From assembly GCA_949752795.1 (NCBI GenBank), contig OX457070.1:30799088-30863087 (forward strand): 64,000 bases of DNA, written 5' to 3'. The number at the start of each line of letters is the position of its first letter. The first letter of the stretch is position 1. A program made the position numbers and the translations under genes. Shown in pieces: positions 1 to 12,156 of the stretch. Source of the DNA: Hyperoodon ampullatus (lineage: Eukaryota > Chordata > Mammalia > Artiodactyla > Ziphiidae). Below the pieces are notes generated by a model. The model ran no database searches, was not told where the DNA came from, and saw nothing but the letters and a program-made list of their open reading frames with translations.

Positions 1-1692
1 TCTCTCATGGCAAAAAACTTTTTTTCAAGTGTATGCAAAATTCAACTAATTTTCCAACTACATAAAGTCTTTCTCATCCTTAAAGGGTGTTCTCTTGGTT
101 TTCTATCCCATTTCTAATTATCAGCTATTTACCTATTTCTCTACACCATCAAGAGTCTTGAAAGAAGAGTCTATAGTCCTGTTTGTCATTAAAGTACTGA
201 CCCAGGCTGAACTCACATTTCTTCAGTTACCACGAAGTGGGCACACAGTAAACATTGAATGTGTGAGTGAATGAATACAGGGGCTCTTGTTCTCCCTGGA
301 CATTCTCATTCATTATTACAGCTTCAAATGTACACAGACAAGCTCATGACTCCAAAACCTCACATTCTACTTTGACCCGTCTTCTTTGCTCCAGTCCTGT
401 AGATCCCTAACTGCTACTGGGCAGTCATTCCTAGATTCTAAGTAGGACTTTAAATTCAGTATTTTTCTATCTAAATAGAAAAATTATCCTTTCCACTAAC
501 TAGGCTGGGGTTTTTTTGTATTTCTTACACTCATCAATGAAATGATCATCTTCCAGGTCGCTAAGTCAGAAACTGGAAATCATCTTAGATTTCTTACCCT
601 CCTGTTGGTTCTTCCTCCTAAGTATCTGTCAAATCTGTCTCCTACACTCTTTGCCTACTAAATCTTATCCATCCTTCAAAACTTCTCTCAGTTATCACGA
701 TCTCCAGGAAGTTTTCCCTAAACAGCCCATTTCCCCTTCTTTATCCACCCATAATAACACTCAGCAATCACAGGGTATTGAAATCATCAGCCAAGGGGCT
801 CTCTGAGGGTAGAGAGTAAGGCTAGGCTACTTCTCATGCCAACACAACTCCAGATATATGATGGACCTTTTGTAAATATTTGTCCAACTGTTGACTGAAA
901 TGGACTCTCACCTGCTTTACCTTCACGTGAGGCTGTGATTCAGTTACCTCTCACCTGGATTATGATAACAGGCTTGACTGCCACTGTTCTCTCAGGGATG
1001 TTCAGCTCCAAATACCCTCCACACTGCGGTCAGAATGAGCTTGCAAAATGCTAATGCAAACACTTCACAGAGAGGGCCTAGAGAGCAAGAGGAATAGGAA
1101 GTGAGGCATAACAGAAAGAGTGGGCTGTTTATCCAACTGGATCACTCACTGTGGCAGGAAATAAATGACCAAACTGGGACACTGAGTCTTCTGGCCTTAT
1201 GTTGACCTCATTTACTAACCCAAAAACGAGACAAGTGGAAGGTTATCTTCCTGTGCATCAAGACACTGCCAAAAAAGAAAAATCCACACAAAGTTATTGG
1301 ATTTGCCATTCTCTTCTAAATGACTGCTAGACCAGAGTCCACTTCAGAAGACAAGGAAAATCCTAAAAGATTCTGACATTTCTGGTCTTTGATCATGGAG
1401 ATGTGGAGTCCAAAGAAGAAAAAAAAGACTTTCACGGAAATTTGAGAGGATAGGAGAGTCAGAAAATTCACTTCTTCTGCCTTTTCTCTTCCATGTTGAC
1501 CCAATCAGAACAGCTAGGTTATTAATGCTGCCATAACAAACAACCCCAAACCCCAATGGTTTCAAAGAGCAAACTTTTATTTCTTGCTTATATTACACAT
1601 TCATTATGGGCTGACTGTAGGAACTTCTCCATGTTTTTGACATCCTCACTTTAGGAATCCTACAGACTAATGGAGGAAACACACTATCCAAT
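1..1692. other. Intergenic DNA with ancient L2 fragments
   Basis: About 545-780 and 925-1050 resemble L2 3' LINE sequence on the plus strand (for example cctggattatgataacaggc and catccttcaaaacttctctc). About 1515-1680 looks like another old interspersed repeat that I cannot name. No credible gene; the short ORFs are random. Confidence 0.45.
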
Positions 1693-1707
1693 AAAAAACA
1701 TTATGCA

Positions 1708-1773
1708 CTTTGCTGTACAGCAGAAATTAACACAACACTGTAAATCAACTATACTTCAATAAAATAAATTTTT
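1708..1773 (+). mobile_element. Very short L1 3' end with target-site duplication
   Basis: Only the last ~66 bp of an L1 (tgctgtacagcag, gtaaatcaactatacttcaa, A-rich tail). It is bracketed by aaaaaacattatgca (1693-1707) and aaaaaacataatgca (1774-1788). An extreme 5'-truncated insertion. Confidence 0.8.
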
Positions 1774-2399
1774 AAAAAACATAATGCAAGTCACCTGTAT
1801 ACTCAAAATTTTCTCATAGCCATATTTTAAATAGTAAAAAGAAACAGATGAAATTACTTTAAGGATATTTTCATTCAACCCACTATATTCAAAATAGTAT
1901 CTTTTCAACAAGTAACAAATGTAAAAATTATTAGTGAGATATTTACAAGAATTTGGGGGCTACTAAGTCCTTAAAATCTGACATGTCTTTTACACTTACA
2001 TCTCAGTTTGGACTAGTCACTTTCAAGTGCTCAGGGATTCCATGTGGCTACAGTGGCTACAGGGTGGATCTGGACATTGATAGAGAAAAGAGAACTCTGG
2101 AGGGTCTTACACCACAATGAAATGCTCAACCCAGAGCAAGTCACACGACAATACCCAACCCCGAGGGGCTGGGAAATGGCAATCTTACCAGGTTCCTGGA
2201 AAAGAGAGAGCTGGGACTATGCAGTGAACAGCCTTCAGGACTGTCACATATGCCTTCAGGAATAATATCTTCCTGTCATAACCATAGCTACTGTAACCAT
2301 TATGTTGGAAAGCTGGTCTCATAAGAAGCAATCAGAATAAGTCTTTATTTTTTCTCTCCCATAACCCATTCAAACCAGTTCTCTGTTTACAACAAATGC

Positions 2400-3190
2400 T
2401 AAAGGAACTTCTCTAGGTGGGAAACACAAGAAAAAAAGACCTACCAAAACAAACCCTAAACAATTAAGAAAATGGTAATAGGAACATACATATCCATAGT
2501 CACCTTAAATGTAAATGCTCCAACCAAAAGACGCAGACTGGCTGAAGGGACCCGTATATATGCTGTTTACAAGAGATCCACTCCAGACCTAGAGACACAT
2601 ACAGACTGAAAGTGAGGGGATGGAAAAAGATACTCCATGCAAATGGAAATCAAAAGAAACCTGGAGTAGCAATACTCATATCAGACAAAATAGACTTTAA
2701 AATAAAGGCTGTTACAAGCAACAAGGAAGGACACTACATAATGATCGAGGGGATCAATCCAAGAAGATATAACAATTGTAAATATTTATGCACCCAACAT
2801 AGGAGCACCTCAATACATAAGGCAAATGCTAACAGCCATAAAAGGGGAAACTGACAGTAACACAATAATAGTGGGGCACTTTAACACTCCACTTACACCA
2901 ATGGACAGATCATCCAGATGGAAAATTAATAAGGGAACACAAGCCTTAAATGACACATTAAACCAGATAGACTTAATTGATATTTATAGGACATTCTATC
3001 CAAAAGCAGCAGAATACACTTTCTTCTCAAATGCACATGGAACATTCTCCAGGATAGATCACATCTTGGGTCACAAATCAAGCCTTGGTAAAATTAAGAA
3101 AACTGAAATCGTATCAAGCATCTTTTCTGACCACAACGCTATAAGATTAGAAATCAATTACAGGAAAAAAACTGTAAAAAACACAAATCA
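2400..3190 (+). pseudogene. L1 ORF2 N-terminal (endonuclease) fragment
   Basis: The translation matches the start of L1 ORF2, with endonuclease landmarks YAPN (near 2785), FSRIDHILGHK (near 3050) and SDHNAIRLEI (near 3130). It is broken: in-frame stops before 2750, a frame change around 2760-2830, and truncation after about 3190. The motif normally GDFNTPL reads GHFNTPL, losing a catalytic Asp. The reverse transcriptase domain is absent. Dead relic. Confidence 0.85.
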
Positions 3191-4284
3191 GTTCTCTGGG
3201 GCTAGAACTTTCCCCACCCTGGATGGACTCTCAGGCCGGTTCCATCATATTTTCAGTCTCTGGGGTAAAGAAAAGTCCTCCAGTCACTTCAAGTCACAAA
3301 ACCATCTCAACTGGGTAATTAAAATGTAGCCTTCCGTACAATACCCTAAAACTCATTTAGAGGTAAGGAGTCTGCCTTTCACAGATCAGGCCTGGGGAGC
3401 TTGAGAACTCTGCAGGAGAAAGGGTGACAGTATGGCAAGTTCCGCTCCATTTCCCTGCCTCGTACCCCTGCCCCTGCTTCTTCCAGCTCCTCCAGAAGTA
3501 AAAAGGGCTGGGAGAGGGCTGGCGAGGAAGGCGAGGGACAGGAAAGGTTCTACTTTCCTGTTACCAACCTTATCTTGTGTTACTCTCCTCTGAACTTGTG
3601 CAAGTTCAAAGCTGCCTCTTCAGGGAGGTTTTGGTGGGTTCCCAAAGGCACTGCCCCCCATCTACCCCAAGCAGCATTAAGATGCACTTCTCACGAGGCT
3701 GGCCATGTGTGTTCCCATGGCTGACTGTCTACATTTTCTCCTTCAGCCCCTGAGAATCCGATGGTCCATTCCATTTGTTGAGGTCATATCCCTCCTGTTC
3801 AGGCAGTCCTCTCTGGCAGAATTTTTTAAAGCCTCACGTGGCCCTCTCTTGCCTGTGGCCCACACTGGGACGCACTCATTCAAACAGGCTTTGCCCCAAC
3901 AATCCAGAAGTAGAGGCTGATTCCAGGGTAGCCTCTGTTCCTTGCCTCTGCCACCAGGGCACACCAGTCACAGCCTCTGGACTTAGGCTGTTTCCAGGTG
4001 TGATCTGCCACTAGCCTCTGGGCTACATGGATTCCATCGGATACAGGTCAAGGTCAGAGACTTCTTGAAGCCTTTCACGGTCTACTTAGACTGAAGGGAA
4101 ATACCCTCACACCATCCCCATGGAGCCAAAAGGAAAATTCCATTGCATTGCAAGTGCTTTCCCCAAAGAAACAGTCTCCCTGACTTCCAACTGATCTCTC
4201 CAAATTCTTCTCGTTTAGATCTTCAAGATGGGAGAAGAGCAAAGCGTCATACATCTATCTGGCTTTTATCCTTCCTTTGCAAGT
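3191..4284. other. Intergenic stretch with no recognised feature
   Basis: Moderately GC-rich, unassigned sequence between an L1 fragment and a CHR SINE. Overlapping ORFs of 70-80 codons on both strands show no family motif. Confidence 0.4.
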
Positions 4285-4298
4285 CCCATGTTGTTTTG

Positions 4299-4512
4299 TT
4301 TTTTGTTTCTTTTCTTTTTTGCGGTACGCGGGCCTCTCACTGTTGTGGCCTCTCCCGCTGCGGAGCACAGGCTCCGGACGCGCAGGCCCAGCAGCCATGG
4401 CTCACGGGCCCAGCCGCTCCGCGGCATGTGGGATCCTCCTGGACCGGGTCACGAACCCGTGTCCCCTGCATCAGCAAGTGGACTCTCAACCACTGCGCCA
4501 CCAGGGAAGCCC
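4299..4512 (-). mobile_element. CHR-family SINE
   Basis: tRNA-derived SINE in reverse orientation: T-rich tail, gcggtacgcgggcctctcac body, and ccaccagggaagcc head. Perfect 14-bp target-site duplication cccatgttgttttg at 4285-4298 and 4513-4526. Its lack of stop codons creates several spurious ORFs. Confidence 0.95.
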
Positions 4513-4899
4513 CCCATGTTGTTTTGATGTGGGAGTACCTGGGCTTTTTAAGGGCATCAGCCAAATAGAGAAAAAAAAGGATCCCATTTTAACATCTTGC
4601 TAAACTATTGTATGTTGACCATCCATGCCCGCCTAAGTCATTTTACTTCCATGATCTCATTTAATCCTCAGGTCAATGGTGCAGTGTTGGTGCCAGCCTC
4701 CCTGTATTACAGATGCATATGCAAGGCTCAAAGAGGTTAGTTAGGAACTTGTGAAGGAGGTCTGGCATTTGATCTGCCTACTGACTGGGAGATAAAACTC
4801 CCTTCTGTAGTAGGGGTAGAAAAAGTCACACTCATTTAAAATTATTCGACTTCCCTGGGTTGATCTTCTGTTAAAATTGCCCGGTTAAAAGGAACTACA

Positions 4900-5696
4900 T
4901 CTAGAAACAATAAATGCTGGAGAGGGTGTGGAGAAAAGGGAACACTCTTGCACTGCTGGTGGGAATGTGAATTGGTACAGCCACTATGGAGAACAGTATG
5001 GAGGTTCCTTAAAAAACTAAAAATAGAACTACCATATGACCCAGCAATCCCACTACTAGGCATATACCCTGAGAAAACCATAATTCAAAAAGAGACATGT
5101 ACCAAAATGTTCATTGCAGCTCTATTCACAATAGCCCGGAGCTGGAAACAACCTAAGTGTCCATCATCGGATGAATGGATAAAGAAGATGTGGCACATAT
5201 ATACAATGGAATATTACTCAGCCATAAAAAGAAACGAAACTGAGCTATTTGTAATGAGGTGGATAGACCTAGAGTCTGTCATACAGAGTGAAGTAAGTCA
5301 GAAAGAGAAAGACAAATACCGTATGCTAACACATATATATGGAATTTAAAAAAAAAAAAATGTCATGAAGAACCTAGGGGTAAAACGGGAATAAAGACAC
5401 AGACCTACTTGAGAATGGACTTGAGGATATGGGGAAGGGGAAGGGTAAGCTGTGACAAAGGGAAAGAGAGGCATGGACATATATACAGTACCAAACGTAA
5501 GGTAGATAGATAGTGGGAAGCAGCCGCAGAGCACAGGGAGATCAGCTCGGTGCTTTGTGACCGCCTGGAGGGGTGGGACGGGGAGGGTGGGAGGGAGGGA
5601 GATGCATGAGGGAAGGGATGTGGGAACAGATGTATATGTATGACTGATTCACTTTGTTATAAAGCAGAAACTAATTAAAAAAAAAAAAAAAAAAAA
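4900..5696 (+). mobile_element. 5'-truncated L1: ORF2 C-terminus, 3' UTR and poly(A)
   Basis: Opens in the ORF2 C-terminal domain, with the Cys motif [14 protein letters not shown], then [36 protein letters not shown] and KDKYRMLTHIYGI, ending at a stop near 5347. The 3' UTR (gtgggaagcagccgcagagc) and an A tail of about 25 follow. Duplication aaaaggaactaca lies at 4887-4899 and 5697-5709. At least 130 codons remain open, so the insertion is fairly young. Confidence 0.93.
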
Positions 5697-5709
5697 AAAA
5701 GGAACTACA

Positions 5710-6555
5710 GTCTTCCTTGTCTGAACATGAAGCCAACCACACTTCAATTTTAATGTGAGCTCATCAGCTAACCCATCATTTTTTCTGTCATTCTGGCCTT
5801 TCTTGGAAGTGTGTTCAGCTTCACAGATTTGCACACATCAGACAATCTATTTCCTCTGAGCTGCCATTCAAAGGGAAATTTGATTATGGAAATTATAGGA
5901 AACACTTGACTGGACAAGACCCAACTGATCAGAACTCCAAAATAACAGGAACTTTCTTCTATATTACAGTTTAAAATAAAGAGGCAAGTCACAAGACAGC
6001 AGGTCAATGTGAGAGACTGGGGGCGGAGAGGGGGCATGGGGTGTTTCAGAGAAAGCTTCCTAGTGGTGCCCTGACTCCGTCCGGATGCAACCACTTCCTT
6101 CCACATTTGCCCATTCCCTTCTCCTGCCCCACCCCCGGCAATGGTAGCTGAAGCCCAGAAGGCCCACCTCCAGTAAGGCAAGCTCCTGAGTCAGCAAAGA
6201 GAATCTCAGGCAGCTTCACTGCACTTCTTAGGAAGGCAGGAGCCTGGCCTTACAGCTTTAGGAAGGTTATCAAGTTAAACACTTGATATTAGGAAGCTGC
6301 CTGCTTAATATGCAAAGAGCAAGAAATCTGCATTAGCTGGAACACTCCCAAAGCATTCTGGGTATCCAGATTGTACTCTCAGCTGCTCCTCATCCCACTA
6401 GGGAAGGAAACAAGGGAAGGTGCTTTAAATTCTGCTGACCTCTGGACTAGCCCCTCAGGAGTACTGAGAGCAGGGGGGTCCAGCTAAAAAAGTCATGAGC
6501 AGCTACTCATGCTACAGGACACTTGTGTCTGCCAAACCCTAAATATAAAGCCTCT
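5710..6555. other. Intergenic, unassigned
   Basis: No repeat family, RNA gene or coding exon recognised. The 137-codon minus-strand ORF at 5768-6181 has no recognisable motif or splice context. Confidence 0.4.
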
Positions 6556-6559
6556 CATG

Positions 6560-7455
6560 AGCAAAGCATGGCTTTATTGAGATAAAACTGACATACAAAA
6601 AGCTGCATACATTTAAAGTATACAGCTTGGTAAGTTTTGACCTATGTATGTGTCTGCAAAACCATCACCACAATCAAGATAAAAGGACACATCCATCGCT
6701 CTCAAAAATGTCCTTTTCCCTTTGAAATTCTTATCCACCTCCACTCCTCTCTGCCCTCTTCTGCAATCCCAGGCCACCACTGTTCTCTGTCACTGTAGAT
6801 TCATTTGCATTTTGTAGAACTTTATATCAATACAGTAGGTACTCTTTTTTGTCTGGCTTTTTTCGCTCACCACACTTATTTTGAGATTCATCCATGTTGC
6901 TAAATAATATTGCTCAGTAATTTTTTTTATTGCTGAGTAATATTTTTTTCATTTTTTTTATTGCTGAGTAACATTCCCTTGTACAAATATACATTTCTTT
7001 TTTGCTGAGTAATATTTTTTTTGCTGAGTAATATTCCCTTGTATAAATATACATAATTTGTCTCTTTATTAACCTTTTATTGTGTATTTGGGTTGTTTTC
7101 AGTTTTTGATTATTACAGGTAAAGTTGCTATGAACATTCATGTATAAGTTTTACATAGTCATATGCTTTCATTTCTCTTGAAATATATCCAGGAGTGGAA
7201 TGGCTGGCGTATGTTTAAGTTTTTTAGAAACTCTCAAACTGTTCTCCAAAGTGGTTGCAACTATTTTACTCTCCCACCAGCAACATACGAGAGTTTCATT
7301 TCCTCTGCACTTTTGCCAACACCCAGAGTGGTCAGCCTTTGTAGTTCTGGACATTCTACTAGGCATGCCTTGGCATCTCATTGCAGTTTTAATTTGCATT
7401 TCCCTCATGACTAATGCTATTGAGCACCTTTCCATGTGCTTATCTGCCAACCACA
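6560..7455 (-). mobile_element. Old L1 fragment, reverse orientation
   Basis: Reverse-complement L1 ORF2 3' and 3' UTR features: ttgctatgaacattcatgta, gtggaatggctggcg and ctcaaactgttctccaaagt. Strongly diverged. Contains an internal tandem amplification at 6909-7056. Confidence 0.8.
6909..7056. repeat. Imperfect tandem repeat of a ttgctgagtaatatt unit
   Basis: About five copies of ttgctgagtaa(t/c)att spaced by T-runs, at about 6909, 6930, 6961, 7001 and 7021. The longer block ending cccttgtacaaatatacat occurs twice. A normal L1 has one copy at this place. Confidence 0.75.
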
Positions 7456-7611
7456 TGCCTTCAGTAAAATGTCCCCCTTTTTATTACCATTTGTTTTCTT
7501 ATTATTGACAAAACATGGCTTTTGACCACATAGCAGTTTTTCCTGTGATACACCCAGTGATATCAGTAGAGTTAGGTTAAAAGAGTTTAAATACACAAAT
7601 AAGCGCACAAG

Positions 7612-7645
7612 TATATATGTGTGTGTCTATACACACACATATATA
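7612..7645. repeat. Perfect 15-bp inverted repeat, TA/TG-rich
   Basis: tatatatgtgtgtgt (7612-7626), loop ctat, acacacacatatata (7631-7645). An alternating purine-pyrimidine palindrome with cruciform or Z-DNA potential. Confidence 0.85.
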
Positions 7646-7659
7646 GACACATACACAGT

Positions 7660-8540
7660 AATCAACTCAGGAAAATGTTTTGCCACATGTAACGTTAGAG
7701 GATAAACTCCTCAGAAGCCTCAAAACCAATATCAAGAGGGCAGAGCTATTTGCATAGCTCTATCTAACCACAGAGGTTTCCCTTTAGATAAAGAAAAGCC
7801 TAGAGGGTGGCCCTGGCCTAACAGGAAGTGTTGCTGCAGCTGACAGAGCATGCGTGGTGGGTGTAGTAAGCTGGGTGTTCCCATGGCAACAAGATAGAGA
7901 GTCAAAAGGTGGTAAGAGCCAGATATATCCACGGCAGAGCAGAACACTTAAGCACCAGGACTCTGAAGCCAGGCTGACCTGTGCTTGAATCTCATTGGGT
8001 GACCAGCTTGGGGCCCTTGAGCAATATGATTAACCTCATTTCCTTCATTCGCAAATTGGGGACACAGCCCAACAAATGTCTACCCCATTTCCAATTGCTC
8101 CTCCACTCTGCCAACGGCGTCACTTCTATAGCGTGCAACTTCTCTCTTTGCCTGCCGCCCTGCTTTCCAATCAAAATAATGTCCTCCATTACCTGTAGAT
8201 TAAGTATAAGGAAGCTAATATTTATCAAGAGCTTAGCAGATTAATTTGGAAAAGGTGATGCAAACTAGCATTCATCTAGACAAAGGCAGATATGGAATCA
8301 CAACATGGTTGGGTTAATTCTAAGTGGGGTCATTCTACCATAAACTGCTACTAACTACAGTGAAATGATGCAAGTTAAAATCAGAACCTGGACTCAAATA
8401 TATCTCCCAGTTTTTTTTTAAAAAAATTGATTGTTGCACAAATGAAGTGAAAAACTTGTGTGGTATGTAGCCAAGTTCCTAGCACTCATAGTCAGCACTA
8501 ATTAAACTTCAGCTCTTATGAAGGGGAAGTCTAAAGTAGG
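7660..8540. other. Intergenic, unassigned
   Basis: No identifiable repeat or gene. Two overlapping 78-87 codon ORFs on opposite strands (7981-8244) look random. Confidence 0.35.
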
Positions 8541-8544
8541 GGCT

Positions 8545-8760
8545 AAAAGCATGAACTCTGGGGTCAACCAGAGCTGGCTAGAACTTCAGCTCTGACAATT
8601 CCTAGCTGTGTGTCCTTGGACAAGTCCCTTCGCCTCTCTGGGCCACAATTTTCTCATCCGTAAAATGGGAATAATACAGGATAAATGTCCTAGAGTTATT
8701 ATGAACATTAACTGCGTTCATGTCTGCAAAGTCCTTAGAATGGTGGTAGCAGACAGGAAT
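8545..8760 (+). repeat. MIR element
   Basis: MIR core in order: agctgtgtgtccttggacaa, cctctctgggccacaatttt, ctcatccgtaaaatgggaat and then agtccttagaatggtgg. Confidence 0.85.
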
Positions 8761-9166
8761 TGTTTGCTGTTACAGCTGCAGTGATCTCCCTAAGCTCAAG
8801 GCGATGTATCAGGAGCCTCCTGACTGTGACTAGTGATTACTTCATTCACATTACTTAACCAACAGCTATTTATAGTGCGCCTGCTATGCAAACCATTCAA
8901 CTAGGTGTTAGGAGGGAGTGAAAGAGTTGTAAGACACAGGTACGTTTCTTACCCCAAAGACCACAAACCCTAAATCAGGAAGCGTGGTTGGTAACTTCAA
9001 GCAACACGGTATGCAACTGTTCCTAAATGCTTGATGCAAAAGATGATGGAGAATTTCAGAGGTGAAAGGTCTACCATGGACTTGGAGAGAAGGACAAGGG
9101 AGAGGGGTGGGGAGCTAAGGCACGGCATCGAGCTGCATCTTGAGGGAGGAATAAGAATGAGAGAGC

Positions 9167-9361
9167 CGGGCTTCCCTGGTGGCGCAGTGGTTGAGAGTCT
9201 GCCTGCCGATGCAGGGGACGTGGGTTTGGGCCCCGGTCTGGGAGAATCCCCCGGAGCGGCTGGGCCCGTGAGCCATGGCTGCTGGGCCTGCGCGTCCGAA
9301 GCCTGTGCTTCGCAACGGGAGAGGCCACAGCAGTGAAAGGCCCACGTACCGCAAAAAAAAA
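9167..9361 (+). mobile_element. CHR-family SINE
   Basis: Head gggcttccctggtggcgcag, body to cccacgtaccgc, short A tail. Flanked by aatgagag at about 9156-9163 and again at 9361-9368. It lacks about 15 bp in the gatcccacatgccgc segment compared with sister copies. Confidence 0.92.
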
Positions 9362-9884
9362 ATGAGAGCGCCAAAGAGACTGGGAGCAGAGTGGTCTATG
9401 CCTCAGGGGTGCCCTTGGGGGTGCTGGTCTCCCAAGGACCAGAGAGAGGGCAGGTGGAGATTAGGGGGCAAAGGAGCAATCAGTTAGGAAAGGTTGGTGG
9501 AGGCCAGTTCTAGAAAAGTCTTTAAAGCTAGACTATTGCTTCAATGTCTACACTAGAGCAGTGGGGATTGAAGGACTTTATTGGTAGTTTTTAACTTTAA
9601 TGTTGATTAAAATGACACGTCTCGTTTTTGTTAAAAAGTAGAAGTGCAGACTTATAGATCCCATTGCACACTTAGGAAATCAGAATCCCTGACACCGAGG
9701 CTCAGAGAAAGAATTCCACAGGCTGTTCTGACACTATTCGAAAGTTGAAAGCCGTTGCTACAGAGCCTTGAAAACCTGGATTACCACGAACAGTTTCTAT
9801 GGCAGAAAGGTCAGAAGGAAGGAAGCTAGGATTTGCTGAGTGCCAGGGGACTGACAGGTATTCTTTCACTGAGTCCTAACAACA
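9362..9884. other. Intergenic, unassigned
   Basis: No recognised gene. GA-rich from 9362 to 9500, otherwise unremarkable. Confidence 0.35.
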
Positions 9885-10030
9885 GTCCTATTAGGGGGAC
9901 GTTATGATTCTCATTTTAGGGATAAAGAAGCCAATAGTTGGACGTGTTGCCAACACAGTAAGCCACAGACAGGGCTTTCAAACCCAGGTCCCAGGCTCCC
10001 AGATGACTGTACTTCCCACTGTATCACCTG
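9885..10030 (-). repeat. MIR element (reverse)
   Basis: Reverse MIR: ctcattttagggataaagaa, then aaacccaggtcccaggctcc and cccactgtatcacctga. Confidence 0.7.
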
Positions 10031-10309
10031 ATTGCCCCAGAAACACCCGTGTGCATCTTTCTCCTGAAACTTAGAGCAGGTCAAACAAAGTCCAGTAGAA
10101 AATGTGGCGTCATAAGCACTCTTCTCCTATCCTCATTTCTCTCCTCCAGTGAAATCTGAATTTACCTTCCCTTTGCCCTGAAGCTGAGCCAAAATCACTG
10201 AGGGCCATCATTTCAAGTGGCGTTTATTCTTGTAACCGAGCTTCTTCGAACTTTATTTTTCCTCCACCCTTTCCTCTGTGGTATCTCCTAATTCACCCTG
10301 TGCAGTTTT

Positions 10310-10815
10310 GTTTTCTTTTATAAGTTTCAGGTGTACAGCATTACAGTGTAAAGTAAAACTCTGGAGAACATCAAAGGTAAATGGCCATGCATCTGCTCTT
10401 TAATGTTTTCCTACGATATATTAAAATAAAAACAAAGTATCAGTCTCTTCACAAGTAGTAATTTATATTCTCTGGATTTTTTCAGCCCACAACAACTGGA
10501 TTCTCTTTTCTGTATACCCTACAGAGTAATCACCATGAGTCTAGTTACCATCCATCACCACACAGTTGACCCTCTTCTCCCATTTTGCCCATCTCATAAC
10601 CCCCTTCCCCTCTGGTAACCGCTAATCAGATATCTGTATGTGAGAGTTTGTTTTGTTTTATTTTGCTTGTTCATTTTTTTTTGGTTCTACATATGAGTGA
10701 GATCAGACAGTATTTGTCTTTCTCTGACTTATTTCAATCAGCATAATATCTTCAGTGTCTATCCACGTTGTCACAAATGACAAGATTTCATTCCTTTTTA
10801 TGTCTGAGTAGTATT

Positions 10816-10879
<64 letters not shown>

Positions 10880-10985
10880 TACATATACACACACCATATC
10901 TTTATTCATCCATCAATGGGCACTTAGGTTGCTTCCATATCTTGGTTATTGTAAATAATGCTGCAGTAAACATGGGCGCAGCACC
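10310..10985 (-). mobile_element. Old L1 fragment (reverse) with TA/CA microsatellite
   Basis: Reverse L1 3' region: cacatatgagtgagatcaga-type and gtaaataatgctgcagtaaa-type sequences are visible. A (TA)n(CA)n run has grown at 10821-10885 inside it. Confidence 0.8.
10821..10893. repeat. (TA)n followed by (CA)n microsatellite
   Basis: About 22 TA units followed by CA-rich sequence, probably polymorphic and prone to cruciform formation. Confidence 0.95.
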
Positions 10986-12092
10986 CTATGCAGTTCTGAA
11001 ACTCCTCATTCATAGCAGAACACAACATGAAATCTTAAATAATTCCTTTTATGGTTCCCTTTTTACCCTAAGGGTGACATGTGGTGGCAGCCGGCGGTGG
11101 AAGAGGGTTTGTCCATAGGAGGCTTCACTTGAAATCCACAGGAAATGATGTGGATGCGCTGTTTAGCTTTCTCGAGCGTCTACAAACAAGCACTGGGACA
11201 CTGGTTGTCATTTTCAGCTAAGCAAGTTCCTCATTCTGCTTTCGAAAGCCATCTCCCTTTGGTAGGATTTTAGTCACTGTATGTGTGTCTATGAGACACT
11301 TAACGTCTTTCCTTAAATTAGTACTCTGTTCTCCACCTAAGTGGAAGATTCTCACCTTACAAGGTCTCCTTCTATTTTTTTTCCCCAAAAGGGTGTTAGA
11401 TTTATCAGATTTAATGCTTTATTTTTCTGACTTGCTATCAGTCACGTGATGAAAGAAGCCATTTTCCCCCTTTATATATTCTTTCCTAATTCTCCCATAA
11501 ATGATTCTCTTCCAATTTATTTTTCTCCCCACTCTAAATTGGAATCCTGGGTAAATGCTGAGCAGCCCTTTTTCCAGTTTCTAATGTTCTTCAAATGGAA
11601 TTGACAGGTAGTACTTTCCTTGACCCATATCACCGAGGGCAATCTCTGTCACTCTGGGGCTCAGCCCTGTGTGGGTTTGCTTATTTCTGTGCTGAAGGGG
11701 CCTGAGTATGACTTCTAAGCCAAAGAGGTTCAGACATAATATCTATACCTGTACTCTAAGTATTTACTTTGGCAAGTGACACCTTCATTCCAGTTGCCCC
11801 TGTTAGGAAGCCATAATGATGCTTTGAATTCTCTGCAGACCACAATATACAAATGTGCAGATTGTACAATGCAAATCCCAAGAGGTGACAATCACCTAGA
11901 CTACAGTGTGACTAATGCTCCCTGGAGTTAAGCAGTGCACACCCTGCACAACCATACTTAGTAACATTTCAGTGGGAAACTTCTTTTCCTCTAATGTAAA
12001 TCATTTTCTGCATTCTTAAAAATAATGGCCACTTATAGACTCTTTTGCTTGCCTAAACATTATAATCAAGGTCTCATAAATTAAAAATTACT
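10986..12092. other. Intergenic DNA beyond the PLEK 3' end, unassigned
   Basis: No clear repeats or coding exons. Possibly includes ancient repeat debris. Confidence 0.35.
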
Positions 12093-12156
12093 GATAAAGG
12101 CTTAGGAAATAGGAAGATATACTGTCTGTATATCTTCCTTTTCCCTAAGCCTTATC
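12093..12156. repeat. Near-perfect hairpin (inverted repeat)
   Basis: Arms 12093-12122 and 12128-12156 form 27 base pairs with two mismatches (110/140 and 107/143 in 12-kb numbering), one bulged A (12096) and a 5-nt loop. It could fold as RNA from either strand. It may be a small palindromic transposon remnant, a structured 3' end for PLEK, or a microRNA-like precursor. Confidence 0.8.

Noticed and set aside
4143..4603. Overlapping ORFs of 75-141 codons on both strands; similar sets at 9.0-9.4, 20.8-21.2, 22.8-23.1, 46.0-46.4, 51.2-51.5, 52.7-53.1, 54.0-54.3, 57.7-58.4 kb
   Set aside because: They translate CHR SINE sequence, which is CpG-rich and short of stop codons. The same peptide phrases recur at each copy.
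4948..5349. 133-codon ORF as a possible host gene
   Set aside because: It is the C-terminus of L1 ORF2 within a 5'-truncated L1 with duplication and poly(A).
6909..7056. CRISPR-like regular spacing of a short repeat
   Set aside because: Irregular spacing, T-run spacers, inside a LINE in a mammalian genome.
9170..9250. tRNA gene-like A and B boxes here and at the other SINE heads
   Set aside because: They are the tRNA-derived heads of SINEs with A-rich tails and target-site duplications, with no complete cloverleaf.
10768..11118. ORFs reading long Tyr-Ile repeats
   Set aside because: They translate the (TA)n microsatellite.
1..12000. Expected downstream neighbours FBXO48/APLF
   Set aside because: No F-box or FHA-like exons recognised; in other mammals they are tens of kilobases further.
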